Counted from the first letter of the stretch, positions 36,401 to 46,570 are shown. The stretch is 64,000 nucleotides of DNA from Channallabes apus (GCA_030522415.1 CM060106.1:30858485-30922484), one strand, 5' to 3'. A program made the numbers and translations. Notes: generated from the sequence alone by a model not told the origin.

Positions 36401-37371
36401 TGTTGATGAACTCACAGATTGTTACTTTTGGCCGCTTGATTCGTGTTGCTGGGATAGATCTTGAAAAAACAGAAGAAGTGGCCGTTTGTCTAAAAATCAG
36501 GTCCTTGCGGACTGTTAAACAGATGTTACAGAACTGGAAGACACTGGTCAGCGATGAAGAAAAAAATCTCCTGATGGACAATGATGAACGAACAAATGAT
36601 ACCAACTCTGAAGATTGTTTCCCTTTATTTACCTTGCTACCCAAAATGGAGGGTTGTAAGGGACCTTATCTAGATGCTGATAAACCCATGTGTTTAAACT
36701 TGTCTACAGCTACTGGCAAAGCTTTTTATAAAATATGTGTTAAAGTTTTTAACAAAAAAGTACTGAATGAAAAAGTTGACACGCCTTGGCGTAAAGTACT
36801 GGGTTTAGAAGAAAATGTAAAACCTGAATGGAGGTCACTGTATAAGCCACCGTTATCTAAACGGGCAGGAGATATACAGTGGAGACTTCTTCACTGCGCC
36901 ATTGCAGTTAATGCTTTTGTTTCAGTCATTAATCCTGAAGTCATTGCTGATTGCCCTTTCTGTTCAAAAAGAGAAACCGTCTTTCATGCCTTCATGGAAT
37001 GTGACAGACTAAAACCTCTATTTTTACTTATGGAAAAAATTTTCATCTCCTTTAATGAATTGTTTTCAATGAAAATGTTTATCTTTGGTTTTAAGTTTGT
37101 TCGATCTAATGAAGTTACATGTCAGCTTTTGAATTTTGTTTTAGGTCAGGCTAAGTTAGCCATTTATATGAGCAGGAAAAATAAGGTTGAAGGACTGCGT
37201 GGTGGAGACGTGGTGGCAATGTTTTTAAATTTGGTGAAATCACGAGTGTTGATTGATTTTTGTTTTTATAAGTCTATAAAGGATTTGATAACTTTTGACA
37301 TGAAATGGTGTCGTAATGGGGCATTGTGCTCAGTTGTTGAAGAAGAGTTATCGTTTTCACATTTGCTGTAG
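33397..37371 (+). CDS. LINE ORF2, APE endonuclease and reverse transcriptase
   Basis: A 1324-residue polyprotein that nicks the target and copies element RNA into it (target-primed reverse transcription). Endonuclease motifs: SLNVNG at about residues 34-39, QETH at about 64, GGDFNC at about 167 and SDHH at about 255. RT motifs: WRPVSLL, the first catalytic aspartate in LDQEKAFD (about 621-628), GIRQGCSLSG, and the catalytic pair in AYADD (about 721-725). A C-terminal Cys/His motif (CPFCSK...H...C) lies at about 1187-1206. No stop or frameshift interrupts it and all visible catalytic residues are present. The start overlaps the ORF1 end by 23 bases in the +1 frame. Residues 12-33 are unusually hydrophobic. 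The true initiator could be the Met at residue 1, 2 or 12. Confidence 0.92.
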   Translation: MMAVKKLKLTKMNYSSLVVLLLLFMSMTEVCVASLNVNGARNSRKRAELFEVIKQKNIDVTFIQETHSDATNVADWMQEWDGVSVLSHKTTLSGGVGILFSKHFCPTSYQVDEIVKGRLLKIRAIFEKYVLIFVCAYAPTLAMERVLFLDTLSSTIQSCSTEEYLFLGGDFNCTESPIDRNHTEPHMLSRKRLIRVINMNDLCDIWRHFHDGQRQYTWAHARDNLLSLARLDRFYSFKHQLGIFKSCVISPVSFSDHHMILCFFVLSQIKPHSAYWHFNINLLCNKDFKDVFKFFWEDFRKTKDLFQDLKQWWDFGKVQIKQLCQQYTYNITKELNKSMKALETDIIKLQSLVESTNNKNYAEMISNKKTQLADLLGLKTQGALIRSRFLSIEQMDAPSKYFFSLEKKNGQKRFLHVLRSETGDILTSHAEIRKRACTFYENLYKNELRAEWDSENSFFVGLNQMSEGANADLSGTLSLDELYKALQDMDSGKVPGIDGLPVEFYKFFWTEVGDDLLHVLNDSLASGKLPVSSRRAVITLLPKKGDLLEIKNWRPVSLLCSDYKLLSKALANRLTKVIDQVVHPDQTYCVPGRSIFDNINLMRDMFDVSKLLGVNIGLISLDQEKAFDRVEHPYLWRTLEAFGICQDFIDKVKVLYGDVESVLKINGGLCTPFKVHRGIRQGCSLSGMLYSLAIEPLLQQLREKVCGLNLPDCKNNIILSAYADDVVVLINGQNDVKVLMEILEDFKALSSAKVNWSKSEALLIGQWLKGKPSLPDGLNWGTRGFKYLGVYLGDEMFIQKNWEGVADKVKGRLDKWKWLIPKMSYKGRILIVNNLVASSLWHRLACLDPPSQLLIEIQGVLINFFWDNLHWVPQNVLYLPKEEGGHGLIQLKSRIAAFRLQFLQRFLYGSTMNGWRAVTCSILHNVAGLGLDKSLFLMDPLKLNVSRLPVFYNNLFKVWSLFDLQRSETTPSLHWLLEEPLINGARFDLTKDNSFYHGLNALLMNSQIVTFGRLIRVAGIDLEKTEEVAVCLKIRSLRTVKQMLQNWKTLVSDEEKNLLMDNDERTNDTNSEDCFPLFTLLPKMEGCKGPYLDADKPMCLNLSTATGKAFYKICVKVFNKKVLNEKVDTPWRKVLGLEENVKPEWRSLYKPPLSKRAGDIQWRLLHCAIAVNAFVSVINPEVIADCPFCSKRETVFHAFMECDRLKPLFLLMEKIFISFNELFSMKMFIFGFKFVRSNEVTCQLLNFVLGQAKLAIYMSRKNKVEGLRGGDVVAMFLNLVKSRVLIDFCFYKSIKDLITFDMKWCRNGALCSVVEEELSFSHLL

Positions 37372-37474
37372 TTTATTTTTTTCTTTGGTACCCATGTGAT
37401 GTGACATGATATGATGAAATTGTTGAAACAAGTGAATTAACAAAGCGTAATCTCTAGTAATAAAGAGCATTTAA

Positions 37475-37502
37475 CTCTCTCTCTCTCTCTCTCTCTCTCT
37501 TC
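37475..37502. repeat. (CT)n tract, right side of the LINE
   Basis: A pure CT run directly follows the LINE 3' UTR, followed by degenerate pyrimidine sequence to about 37520. Confidence 0.9.
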
Positions 37503-37859
37503 CTCTCTCTTTTCTTCCCTTCCTGTATTTATTTCTGTCTCAGCTGTTGCCACTTTGCTTTTCCCTTTATTGATATATGATTCCCTTTCATCTGTAACTC
37601 GTCTTGGTAAAACTTCATCACTGCTGTAAACAATGTGAGATGGCAGGTGTTGTGCTGTCAGTGCCAATCAGAGTGACAGGACCAGTCAGGAATTACAGTC
37701 TCCACCACTCCAAACGTCAAGCCGCATACAGAAACACTGACATGCAAAGTTGGATTTTGTATGAGCAACAGGAAAAAAAAGAGAGGGTGTAATAAAAAGA
37801 AGAGGTTGTTGGGTATTTTTTTTTTTTAAAGACTCAGATTAAAAGCCCCAAATATCATC

Positions 37860-38045
37860 ACCTATACCGCTTTTTCCTGTAGTCAGGGTCGCAGGGACAT
37901 GGAGCCTTAACCCCCTAAGGTGGGGTGCCAGGGGAGTGGTGGTGTGGAGTGGGTGCCAATCCATCTCTGAGCACACAAACAGACACACTCATTACGGGCA
38001 ATTTGGGAACGCCAATTAGCAGGATTGAAATCACATAAAAACTTT
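37860..38045 (-). mobile_element. SINE copy, minus orientation, head missing
   Basis: 'cctataccgctttttcctgtagtcagggtcgc', 'gggtgccaatccatc' and 'gggcaatttgggaacgccaattagc' match the reverse complement of the SINE 3' half. Confidence 0.7.
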
Positions 38046-38229
38046 GTGAAATTCCATGGTAAAAAAAAAAAAACAGCAACAACGATTAAACCATGTCTAT
38101 GCTTAATAGTGAATGTAAGCACTGTGAACACTGTATTGAGACTAAACAGCTGTGTGGGCATAAGAAACCTAAAGTAGTAAGAAACCACGCTAATGAGATG
38201 AATCAGAAAAAAGGCTTACATTTGCTAGG

Positions 38230-38440
38230 GAACATATAGATTGGACTTTGGAGCAATGGAAAAAGATCATGTGGTCTGGCATGATGGGTGCATCAGGGTA
38301 AGAAGAGGAGTGCATGAAGTAATGCACTCATCATGCATAGTGCATACCAAGCTATGAAGCCAGTGTGATGATCTGGGGTTGCTTCAGTTGTCCAGGTCAA
38401 TAAAATGTTGTAAAGAATATGGAGCAAAATTGTAAATAAG
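38230..38440 (+). pseudogene. Tc1-like transposase fragment
   Basis: 'agattggactttggagcaatgg', 'gatgggtgcatcagggtaag' and 'tgatgatctggggttgcttc' encode pieces of the central DDE region of a Tc1-type transposase (for example 'VMIWGCFS'). The fragment is frameshifted and has no terminal repeats. It lies only about 200 bp upstream of a cadherin exon. Confidence 0.6.
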
Positions 38441-38644
38441 ACAAACTTAATTATGTATGTATAGTTACATATGTATGTATACCCTTATTTCCTCACTCAG
38501 TGAGCACTGCTTGTGATTGTAGTTGGATCTCCAGCCTGTCCTGACATTAGTTGATTACCCTGTTGTGTTCATCTGTTTTCTGTTGTGAAAGACGAATCTG
38601 TACATGTAACCTGGGTAATAATGCCTCTCTTCCTTTTGCTGCAG

Positions 38645-38842
38645 GTACAGATTGGTATTTGGTGCGAGTTGAGCTGACAGTCCTGGATGTCAATGATAAT
38701 GCTCCAGAGTGGACAATGGTACCCTTCCCTTACTTGGCAGTCGTGTCTCCTATCGCAGCCCCCAGCACACTCGTATACAAGCTCACCGCTCGGGACGGCG
38801 ACGAGGGTGTCAACGGAGAGGTGGAATATTTCCTGTCTGATG
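38645..38842 (+). CDS. Large cadherin, internal exon 1 of 4 in this window (Neural-cadherin-like)
   Basis: 198-bp exon, bounded by ...tgctgcag and gtaagaca, phase 1 at both ends (66 codons). It encodes the end of one extracellular cadherin (EC) repeat with the calcium-binding linker motif DVNDNAPEW, then the start of the next repeat with ARDGDEGVNGEVEYFL, which matches the DxDxGxN calcium motif. It is part of a cell-surface adhesion protein. The exon joins in frame to 40888-41113. The ORF continues without a stop past both splice sites by chance. The match to the CadN/DN-cadherin type is by recall of conserved phrases. Fat or Dachsous family membership is the main alternative. Confidence 0.85.
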
Positions 38843-39970
38843 GTAAGACAGCTGCTTTCATAACCAGCTTTTGTACCGGTGCAAGCGAGTCAGAGAAAAT
38901 GAAGCGGGGCTGTTTTAAAGCAAATCCAGATGGGAGACAGGCAAAGCATGCCAGACAGATATAAATATACCAGAAGAGGTTGACACTCTTTTTTTTTTTT
39001 TTTTTTTTCTTTTGAAATAAGAAAATTGAAACTCAAAAAACTTGAAGTATGTGTAGTAATTATAGGGGTTAAATTTGTGCTGTAAAAATGAAAAGACTTT
39101 AACAAGTTCAAGCTGTTCCTTAAACAGAAATATGCTCTATAAGTCAATAGCGTTTATATTTACATTAGCACAATTTAGCAGATGCCCTTATGCAAAGCAA
39201 TTTAAAAAGTGATAAACATGAAAAGGGAAAATCCACCGTAAACAGTTTGCATATTAACCTTCAGGATTATTCTGTAATAAAATTATGTTTTGATACAGTA
39301 TTTAAAGATGTTTTTTACAAATCGGATTGGATTTTTACAAATGTTGATCTATTTTAGGTTGTCTAATGGTTTTCAACGATGCCTTTCAACTACTGTACCT
39401 ATTCATAATAACACCATTGGGATTTAGCCTTTGCTTCATCTCTACCTAAAGAGAGTCATGCAGCAGCGATTTAGTCCATTAGTCTGTCCAGCTCTCTCAC
39501 CTCCTCATGCTCAGAAAGTTTGACATCCAATTTTAAGCTTCAAATGTTATGCTAATCTCAGCGTCAGTGCCATTGTGCTTTTAATCTCATAGATTGCTAT
39601 CTACATCAGCCAATTCTGTGTTGGGAAATTAAAGCAACTTTGAGTCAACATAGAGTTTTCTGCCTTTGCTAAATCTACAATATATTGCATTTTTTATTTA
39701 ATATAACATGGAACATTGCTGATTGAGAAAAGAAGCAATTTTTTCTGTTTTTAGGCTCTAACAATCATACCTGCCTGTTTGAGATATTGTTTATTTCCCT
39801 CCCTATTAATAGGCATTGGAACGCTGCACTAGCAAGCTAGCACTAGGGAACCTATCCCCCTGTGATGCTAGAATAGAATACATCCACTAGGATCCCAAGA
39901 TAGCAAAAATACAGCACCAAAAAAAGCCCTAGAATTGCTGAGCACATCACATATATTTCAATATAAACCT
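38843..39970. other. Intron, repeat fragments only
   Basis: First part of the intron between the first two exons. At about 39155-39215 'tagcagatgcccttatgcaaagc' is the reverse-strand tail of a fish SINE. Poly-T lies at about 38991-39009. No other feature was seen. Confidence 0.5.
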
Positions 39971-40720
39971 GCACTATATTACCAAAAGTATTCGCTCGCC
40001 TGTCTTCACATGCTTATGAACTTCCAATTCTTAATCCACTTACTCACTCGCTCACCCATAGTCTATACCGCTTTATCCTGTACTCAGGGTCGCTGGGGGC
40101 CTGGAGCCCATTCCAGGAGGCCTACGTACTGTAGCAGGTCCTTGGAATGTGGGATAAAACCAGGAAACTCGTGTAGGGCACGAGATGGGGCACACCACGG
40201 ACAGGGTGCCAATCCATCGGATGGCACACACACACTCACACACACACTACGGGCAATTTGGGGACGCCAATTATCGTAATCTGCATATCTTTGGACTGTG
40301 GGATGAAACCAGAGTACCCGGAGGAAACCCACCAAGCAAGGGGAGAACATGCAAACTGCACACAGAGACAGGAATCGAGCCTGGCCGGGAATTGAACCAG
40401 GACCCTGCAATTCTTAAAATGATGTTGGCCCACCCTTGTTTTCCACAAGGTTTAGGAGTGTGTTTATTGGAAATTTTGACCATTCTTACAGAAGCGCATT
40501 TGTGAGGTCAGACACTGATGTTGGACGGGAAGGCCTGGCTCGCAGTCTCCACTATAATTCATCCCAAAGGTGTTCTGTCAGGGTGAGATCAGGATTCTCT
40601 GCACGCCACTCAAGTTCTTCCAGACTGAACTCACTCATCCATGTCTTTATAGACCTGAGGCATGCTCAGGTTTATATGCACGTGAAGGCAGGCGAGCGAA
40701 TACTTTTGGCAATATGTGTA
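39971..40720. mobile_element. Non-autonomous Tc1-like element, host to a SINE
   Basis: Inverted ends: 'ccaaaagtattcgctcgcctg' at about 39981-40001 and its complement at about 40689-40709. The inside ('aggtttaggagtgtgttt', 'atgttggacgggaaggcctggctc') belongs to the same family by recall. The SINE at 40034-40407 sits within it, flanked by a 9-bp duplication. No intact transposase. Confidence 0.75.
40034..40407 (-). mobile_element. SINE copy nested in the Tc1-like element, minus orientation
   Basis: Long SINE body from 'tataccgctttatcctgtactcagggtcgc' to the decayed B-box region 'aattgaacca'. It is flanked by a 9-bp target duplication (caattctta at 40025-40033 and 40408-40416). The A-box half of the head is missing. 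The clean duplication suggests a 5'-truncated insertion rather than later loss. Confidence 0.85.
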
Positions 40721-40887
40721 TATATATATTTTTTTTTTATTTCAGGGTCCTTTTAATACTGATTTGCAGGTGCCATTACAGATTAGTCATTGAACATATG
40801 TGTCATTAGATAATTTACCTCATATCAGCCTGAGAAGTGCGGGGTGTAGTCTACTATATCATTTATTTCTCAATATTTTAAATGCAG

Positions 40888-41113
40888 GAGGCGATGGCCG
40901 ATTTGATGTGGACCGGAAGATGGGTCATGTGCGGACCACGGGTTTGCCTCTGCAGCGGGACAGAGAATATTTACTGACTGTCATTGCTGCTGACCTCTTG
41001 GGAAGTCGCAGCGTTCCTGCCACCCTTTCCGTGATAGCAGGACCCCGAGCGCCACAATTTACCAACGCCTCCTATACAATATCCATCCCCGAAAACACAC
41101 TCGAGGGACAGCC
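40888..41113 (+). CDS. Large cadherin, internal exon 2 of 4
   Basis: 226-bp exon, after ...aaatgcag and before gtgagtaa, phase 1 in and phase 2 out. Its first codon, completed by the last base of 38842, continues 'LSD' into 'GGDGRFDVDRK'. LQRDREYLLTV is the classical DRE calcium-contact motif of an EC repeat. The repeat then ends in SVIAGPRAPQF, where an intact linker would carry DxNDNxP. The next repeat starts NASYTISIPENTLEGQP with the normal PEN motif. The missing linker residues predict weak or no calcium binding at this joint. Confidence 0.85.
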
Positions 41114-41919
41114 GTGAGTAATGATATTGCACACGAATGCGAACTAAACTAATCTAACACCATACATACAGTACATACAAAATCACGCACACTGTATAAA
41201 CTATGGATCTTTTACTCGGTGTCAGTCACAAATTGCTCATCATCATCATCTTCCTCATCATAGCAGTGACATTCTCATCTTTGCCTCTGTGGTGCTCTTT
41301 TCCCTGCCCGCTGAAGCATACAGTCTGTGCTCAATAGAGTGCGTGCACGGCTCATTAATGGCTCTGTTTGTGCAGCTGTATGATGAGAAGCATTAACTAT
41401 GTATGACACATGCTAATTCAGCAAAGTCATGCTTATCACACATGCTCTCGCAGTGCGGTATTTGTAGACTTTAGAGTGAAAACTGAGAAACATACATTCT
41501 TAGGTGTATTTCTGTTTATTTTTGTACTTTTCCAAGGCAGAAAGTAAAGACTGTTTGTCTTTGTTTACCCTGTCTGTGCTGGCTTCATCCAATTAATTTC
41601 CTTGGCTTGTGTTTTCACTATATGAGCTGATTTGTAATTACATTTTACAAGAATAAACACAGTCCCTACAGCTGGGAGATATAAAGTAATCCTAAAATAT
41701 AACTCCTCATTATTCGCATTTGCCTCCCTTACTAAGTGCTACAGATATTACTCTTGCACCATAATTTCCTATAACGTCTTTTAAAATGGAAAAATCAGTA
41801 TAATATGCATGTTCATCCCACTGAAGCTTTCCACAGGTACAGTACTCCATACCTAAACAAAATCTAGGTATTAGAAGTGTAGATGCTGTAGGAAATAAAA
41901 AAAGAAATGCTACTTTTTC
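41114..41919. other. Intron, no feature recognised
   Basis: Start of the intron between exons 2 and 3. Unique-looking, with a short CAT repeat at about 41237-41260. Confidence 0.5.
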
Positions 41920-42303
41920 TACGAGGGGCGTTCAAGTCAATCCGGAACTTGTGATGAATTTTCTCATGAACGAAGAACAAAAGACTTTAAGTAAATTAAG
42001 GAAATCTTTAAAGAATCCCGGGCAAGGCGGGTTGTTTCCTGATTCTTGAAAATCAATTAATAACTTTTAAGCAACTTGTAGAAGAGATGCGTCTGTAGGA
42101 ATTGTACTGTACACACATTCATGAACTCCACTGGCGCATTACAGGAACTCGGCTATGAGTTACTGACAAATCCTCTGCAGTATATAGTCCTGACCTCGCT
42201 CCAAGTGATTTCCATATGTTCAGGTCATTAAATGATCTTTTATTTTAATCCTCAGAACTGTGTTCAGTTATTCTACACAATAAAAAGTCCTTGTTTGACT
42301 TGA

Positions 42304-45300
42304 GAAGACCTCTTATGATGAATAAAACCACTGGAAAACGTTTTCCCTCGCCCGGACGTGGGTCACCGGGGCCTCCCTCTGGAGCCAGGCCTGGAGGTGG
42401 GGCCCGATGGCGAGCGCCTGGTGGTCGGGCCTGCACCCATGGGGCCCGGCCGGGCACAGCCCGAAGAGGCAACATGGGTCCCCCTTCCCATGGGCTCACC
42501 ACCTGTAGGAGGGGCCAAAGAGGTCGGGTGCACTGTGAGCTGGGCGGTGGCCGAAGACAGGGGCCTTGGCGGTCTGATCCTCGGCTGCAGAAGCTGGCTC
42601 TAAGGACGTGGAATGTCACCTCTCTGGCGGGGAAGGAGCCTGAGCTAGTGCGTGAGGTTGAGAAGTTCCGGCTAGATATAGTTGGACTCACCTCAACGCA
42701 CAGCTTGGACTCTGGAACCAGTCTCCTTGAGAGGGGCTGGACTCTCTTCTACTCTGGAGTTGCCACCGGTGAGAGGCGACGAGCAGGTGTGGGCATACTT
42801 ATTGCCCCCCGGCTCGGGGCCTGTACATTGGGGTTCACCGCAGTGGATGAGAGGGTGGCCTCCCTCCGCCTTCGGGTGGGGGGACAGATCCTTACTGTTG
42901 TTTGCGCTTATGCGCCGAACAGCAGTTTGGAGTACCCGCCCTTTTTGGGGTCTCTGGAGGGGGCGCTAGAGAACGTCCCTCCTGGGGACTCCTTCGTTCT
43001 GTTGGGGGACTTCAATGCTCACGTGGGAATGACAGTGAGACCTGGAAGGGCGTGATTGGGATGAACGGCCCCCCCGATCTGAACCAGAGCGGTGTTTTGT
43101 TATTGGACTTTTGTGCTCGTCACAGATTGTCCATAACGAACACCATGTTCAGACATAAGGGTTTCCATATGTGCACCTGGCACCAGGACACTCTAGGTCG
43201 CAGTTCGATGATCGACTTTGTGGTCGTGTCGTCGGACTTGCGGCCACATGTCTTGGACACTTGGGTGAAGACAGGGGCGGAGCTGTCAACTGATCACCAC
43301 CTGGTGGTGAGTTGGCTTTGGTGGCGGGGTAGGATGCCGGTCAGGCCTGGTAGACCCAAACGTATTGTGAGGGTCTGCTGGGAACGTCTGGCAGAGTCCC
43401 CTGTCAGGACAAGCTTCAACTCCCACCTCCGGCAAAGCTTCAACCACGTCCTGGGGGAGGTGGGGGACATTGAGTCCGAATGGACTATGTTCCGCGCCTC
43501 CTTTGTCGAGGCAGCCGACTGGAGCTGTGGCCGTAATGTGGTCGGTGCCTGTCGCCGTGGCAACCCAAGAACCCGTTGGTGGACACCGGCGGTGAGGGAT
43601 GCCATCAAGCTGAAGCAGTCTTACCGGGCCTTTTTGGGTGGTGGCACTCCGGAGGCAGCTGATAGGTACCGGCAGGCCAAGCGGAATGCAGCTTCGGTGG
43701 TTGCTGAGGCAAAAACCCGGGCATGGGAATGACTTCCAGACGGCTTCGAAGAGATTCTGGTCCACCATCCGGCGTCTCAGGAGGGGAAAGCAGTGCATGG
43801 TCAACACAGTGTATAGTGGGGATGGTGCGCTGCTGACCTCGACTCAGGACGTTGTGGGTCGGTGGGAGGAGTACTTCAAAGACCTCCTTAATTCCACCAA
43901 CATGCCTTCCGATGAGGAAGCAGAGTCTGGAGACATAGAGGTGGACTCTTCCATCTCTGGGGCCGAGGTCGCCGAGGTGATCAAAAAGCTCCGTCGTGGC
44001 GGGGCCCCAGGGCTGGATGAGATCCGCCCGGAGTTTCTCAAGGCTCTGGATGTTGTAGGGCTGTCATGGTTGATACGTCTCTGCAACATTGCATGGACAT
44101 CGGGGACAGTGCCTCTGGACTGGCAAACCGGGGTGGTGGTCCCCCTCTTCATGAAGGGGGACCGGAGAGTGTGTTCCAACTACAGAGGGATCACACTCCT
44201 CAGCCTCCCCGGGAAAGTCTATTCAGGGGTCCTGGAAAGTAGGGTCCGTCGGATAGTTGAACCTCGGATTCAGGAGGAGCAGTGTGGTTTTCATCCAGGT
44301 TGCGGAACAGTGGACCAGCTCTACAGCCTTAGCAGGGTCCTGGATGGGGCCTGGGAGTTTGCCCAACCAGTCTACATGTGCTTTGTGGACTTGGAGAAGG
44401 CATTCGACCGTGTCCCTCGGGGAGTCCTGTGGGGGGTACTCCGGGAGCCGGTAGTAAGTCGGACATGTTTCCGGTGAGAGTAGGACTCCGACAGGGCTGC
44501 CCTTTGTCACCGATCCTGTTCATAATTTTTATGGACAGGATTTCTAGGCGCAGCCAGGGCGTTGAGGGGGTACAGTTTGGTGGGCTCAGGATTGGGTCAC
44601 TGCTTTTTGCAGATGACGTTCTGTTGGCCTCATCATCCTGCAACCTACAGCTCTCACTGGACCGATTCGCAGCCGAGTGTGAACTGGCTGGGATGAGAAT
44701 CAGCACCTCCAAATCTGAGGCCATGGTCCTCAGCCGGAAAAGGGTGGAGTGCCCTCTCAGGGTTGGGAGTGAGATCCTGCCCCAAGTGGAGGAGTTTAAG
44801 TATCTCGGGGTCTCGTTCACGAGTGAGGGTAAAATGGAACGGGAGATCGACAGGCGGATCGGGGCAGCGTCTGCAGTGATGCGGGCTCTGTATCGGTCCG
44901 TCGTGGTGAAGGAGCTGAGCCAAAAGGCAAAGCTCTCAATTTACCGGTCGATCTATGTTCCTACCCTCACCTATGGTCATGAGCTGTGGGTAGTGACCGA
45001 AAGAACAAGATCGTGAATTCAAGCGGCCCGAAATGAGTTTCCTCCGCAGGGTGTCTGGGCTCTCCCTTAGAGATAGGGTGAGAAGCGCAGTCATCCGGGA
45101 GGGGCTCAGAGTAGAGCCGCTGCTCCTCCGCATCGAGAGGAGCCAGATGAGGTGGCTTGGGCATCTATTTAGGATGCCCTCTGGACGCCTCCCTTGTGAG
45201 GTGTTCCGGACACACCCCACCCGAAAGAGACCCCGGGGAAGACCCAGGACACGCTGGAGGGACTATGTCTCTCGGCTGGCCTGGGAACGCCTTGGGATCC

Positions 45301-45412
45301 CCCCGGAAGAGCTGGAAGAAGTGGCCAGGGAAAAGGAAGTCTGGGCATCCCTGCTGAAGCTGCTGCCCCCGCGACCCGGCCTTGGATAAGCGGAAGAAAA
45401 TGGATGGATGGA
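42304..45412 (+). mobile_element. Rex3/RTE-type LINE, nearly full length, decayed
   Basis: Flanked by a 12-bp target duplication (tgtttgacttga at 42292-42303 and 45413-45424). The 3' end is a very short UTR closing in (GATG)n, as in Rex3 elements of teleosts. The GC-rich 5' region (42350-42600) contrasts with the AT-rich surroundings. The coding part runs from the APE endonuclease to a C-terminal 'KLLPPRPGLG', about 50 bases before the end. Confidence 0.85.
42597..45389 (+). pseudogene. Endonuclease/reverse transcriptase of the Rex3-type LINE, broken
   Basis: Family role: nicks DNA and reverse-transcribes the element. Endonuclease phrases: [20 protein letters not shown] and STDHHLVVSW. RT phrases: FVDLEKAFDRVPRG, GLRQGCPLSP and LLFADDVLL. 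C-terminal: MRWLGHLFRMPSGRLP. The frame is broken near 43025 (frameshift), near 43728 (stop and short deletion), near 44446 (deletion of roughly 25-30 codons between RT motifs, plus a frameshift), at 45014-45016 (TGA where arginine is usual, possibly CpG decay) and near 45031 (frameshift). This copy cannot make a functional enzyme. Confidence 0.85.
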
Positions 45413-45602
45413 TGTTTGACTTGAATGCCCTTTACAAAGTTAGTTCCCTGTTTGTCTCTGAATACATACTGTATATTTGGAAACTTCTGGTAGGGATTTG
45501 TTCATGTTTAAATTACTACCTATAATTTTTTACTAATTTTGTTAAAAATTTTAAATTTCTGCCAACTTTACTAAATGAAATGGTTTCAAGTCTGTTGGAA
45601 TT

Positions 45603-45972
45603 CATTCATTCATTCATCTTCTATACCGCTTTATCCTGTGATCAGGGTCGCGGGGGGCCTGGAGCCTATCCCAGGAGGCTTTCAGGCACAAGGCGGGGTA
45701 CACCCTGGACAGGGTGACAATCCATCGCAGGGCACACACACACATTCACCCATCCATTCACACACTACAGGCAATTTGGGAACGCCAATTAGCCTAACCT
45801 GCATGTCTTTGGACTGTGGGAGGAAACCGGAGAACCCGGCGGAGAACCAAGCACGGGGAGAACATGCAAACTCCATGCACACAGAGACGGGAATCGAGCC
45901 TGGCCGGGGAATCGAACCCAGACCCTGGAGGTGCAAGGCGACAGTGCTAACCACTACACCACCGTGCCGCCA
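45603..45972 (-). mobile_element. Full-length tRNA-derived SINE, minus orientation
   Basis: The best copy of the window's SINE family. Head (minus strand) starts GGCGGCACGGTGGTGTAG. The A box region lies at 45938-45957 and the B box (GGTTCGATTCC type) at 45907-45918. The body is about 290 bp and ends in (GAAT)n. It is flanked by a perfect 12-bp target duplication (tctgttggaatt at 45591-45602 and 45973-45984). It lies 160 bp right of the mariner/LINE nest. Confidence 0.9.
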
Positions 45973-46570
45973 TCTGTTGGAATTTAAGCCAGATAATCCA
46001 ATGGCAAGTTTTTCAGCCAAAGTGGACTTATTATAACCAGCCATAGAATTGCTCTGCATGTTTTGGGGATTTTACATCTACCAACAGAACTCATTAGCTA
46101 ATTATCAGCCTTTTTGAATTGAAGTGGAGGTCATAGAGCAGGGAAAACAATATATTGTACATGAAAGGAGACTTCAAGGACAATGCTTTGGAACCTGTCA
46201 ATTATCGATATAGACAATTGTGTACTTGGGCCAGTTTGTCCTAAAAGGGGCGAGATTTAGACTTGAAAAGCTATTGTAATTAAGTGGTGCAAATGCCATC
46301 ATGGTTATGTCGAATTTTAGCTATGTAGAAGACATTGTTCCCAGTCATGACTAAGATATGGTATCATCAAAATTAAAATATGGTCATGTTCCATGGTTGT
46401 CTTGGACTTATTTTCAGAAATCTTTCAAATTGTAGAATTTGAGAACTTTTCTTCCTTTTTCCTTGTTTTTTTTTTTTTATAATAATGATGACTTAAGACT
46501 TTATCTGAACATAAATTTGTGCTAGCACGGACCGATCAATATGTTCATAAATTACAAGTAAGATGATGAA

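Larger units (their letters stand above)
31990..37474 (+). mobile_element. Full-length Tx1-clade LINE inserted in a (CT)n microsatellite
   Basis: The element has an approximately 190-bp 5' leader, ORF1 with a CCHC knuckle, ORF2 with endonuclease and reverse transcriptase, and a short 3' UTR of about 100 bp with no poly-A tail. Both ends abut CT repeats. Tx1-clade LINEs in fish include groups that insert into TC or TTC microsatellites (Kibi and Koshi types), so the junctions fit a TC-specific group. Both ORFs are uninterrupted, so the copy may be active. It has the same orientation as the cadherin gene. Boundaries are good to a few bases because the target is repetitive. Confidence 0.85.
41920..45437 (+). 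mobile_element. Mariner relic split by a Rex3-type LINE
   Basis: Left terminal repeat 'cgaggggcgttcaagtcaat' at about 41922-41941. Right terminal repeat, inverted, 'ttgacttgaatgcccttt' at 45416-45433. Between 42170 and 42235 the translation resembles the mariner C-terminal phrase 'YSPDLAPSDFHM'. Only parts of the transposase remain before the LINE, so this is an internally deleted, non-autonomous copy. The LINE lies inside the right terminal repeat. Confidence 0.75.

Noticed and set aside
1..38644. Additional upstream cadherin exons
   Set aside because: I looked for DxNDNxP, DRE and DxDxGxN phrases in the translations and found none, so none is claimed. Very short exons could still be missed by eye.
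42682..42969. Extra ORFs overlapping the Rex3-type LINE on both strands
   Set aside because: Alternative-frame shadows of a GC-rich retrotransposon gene.
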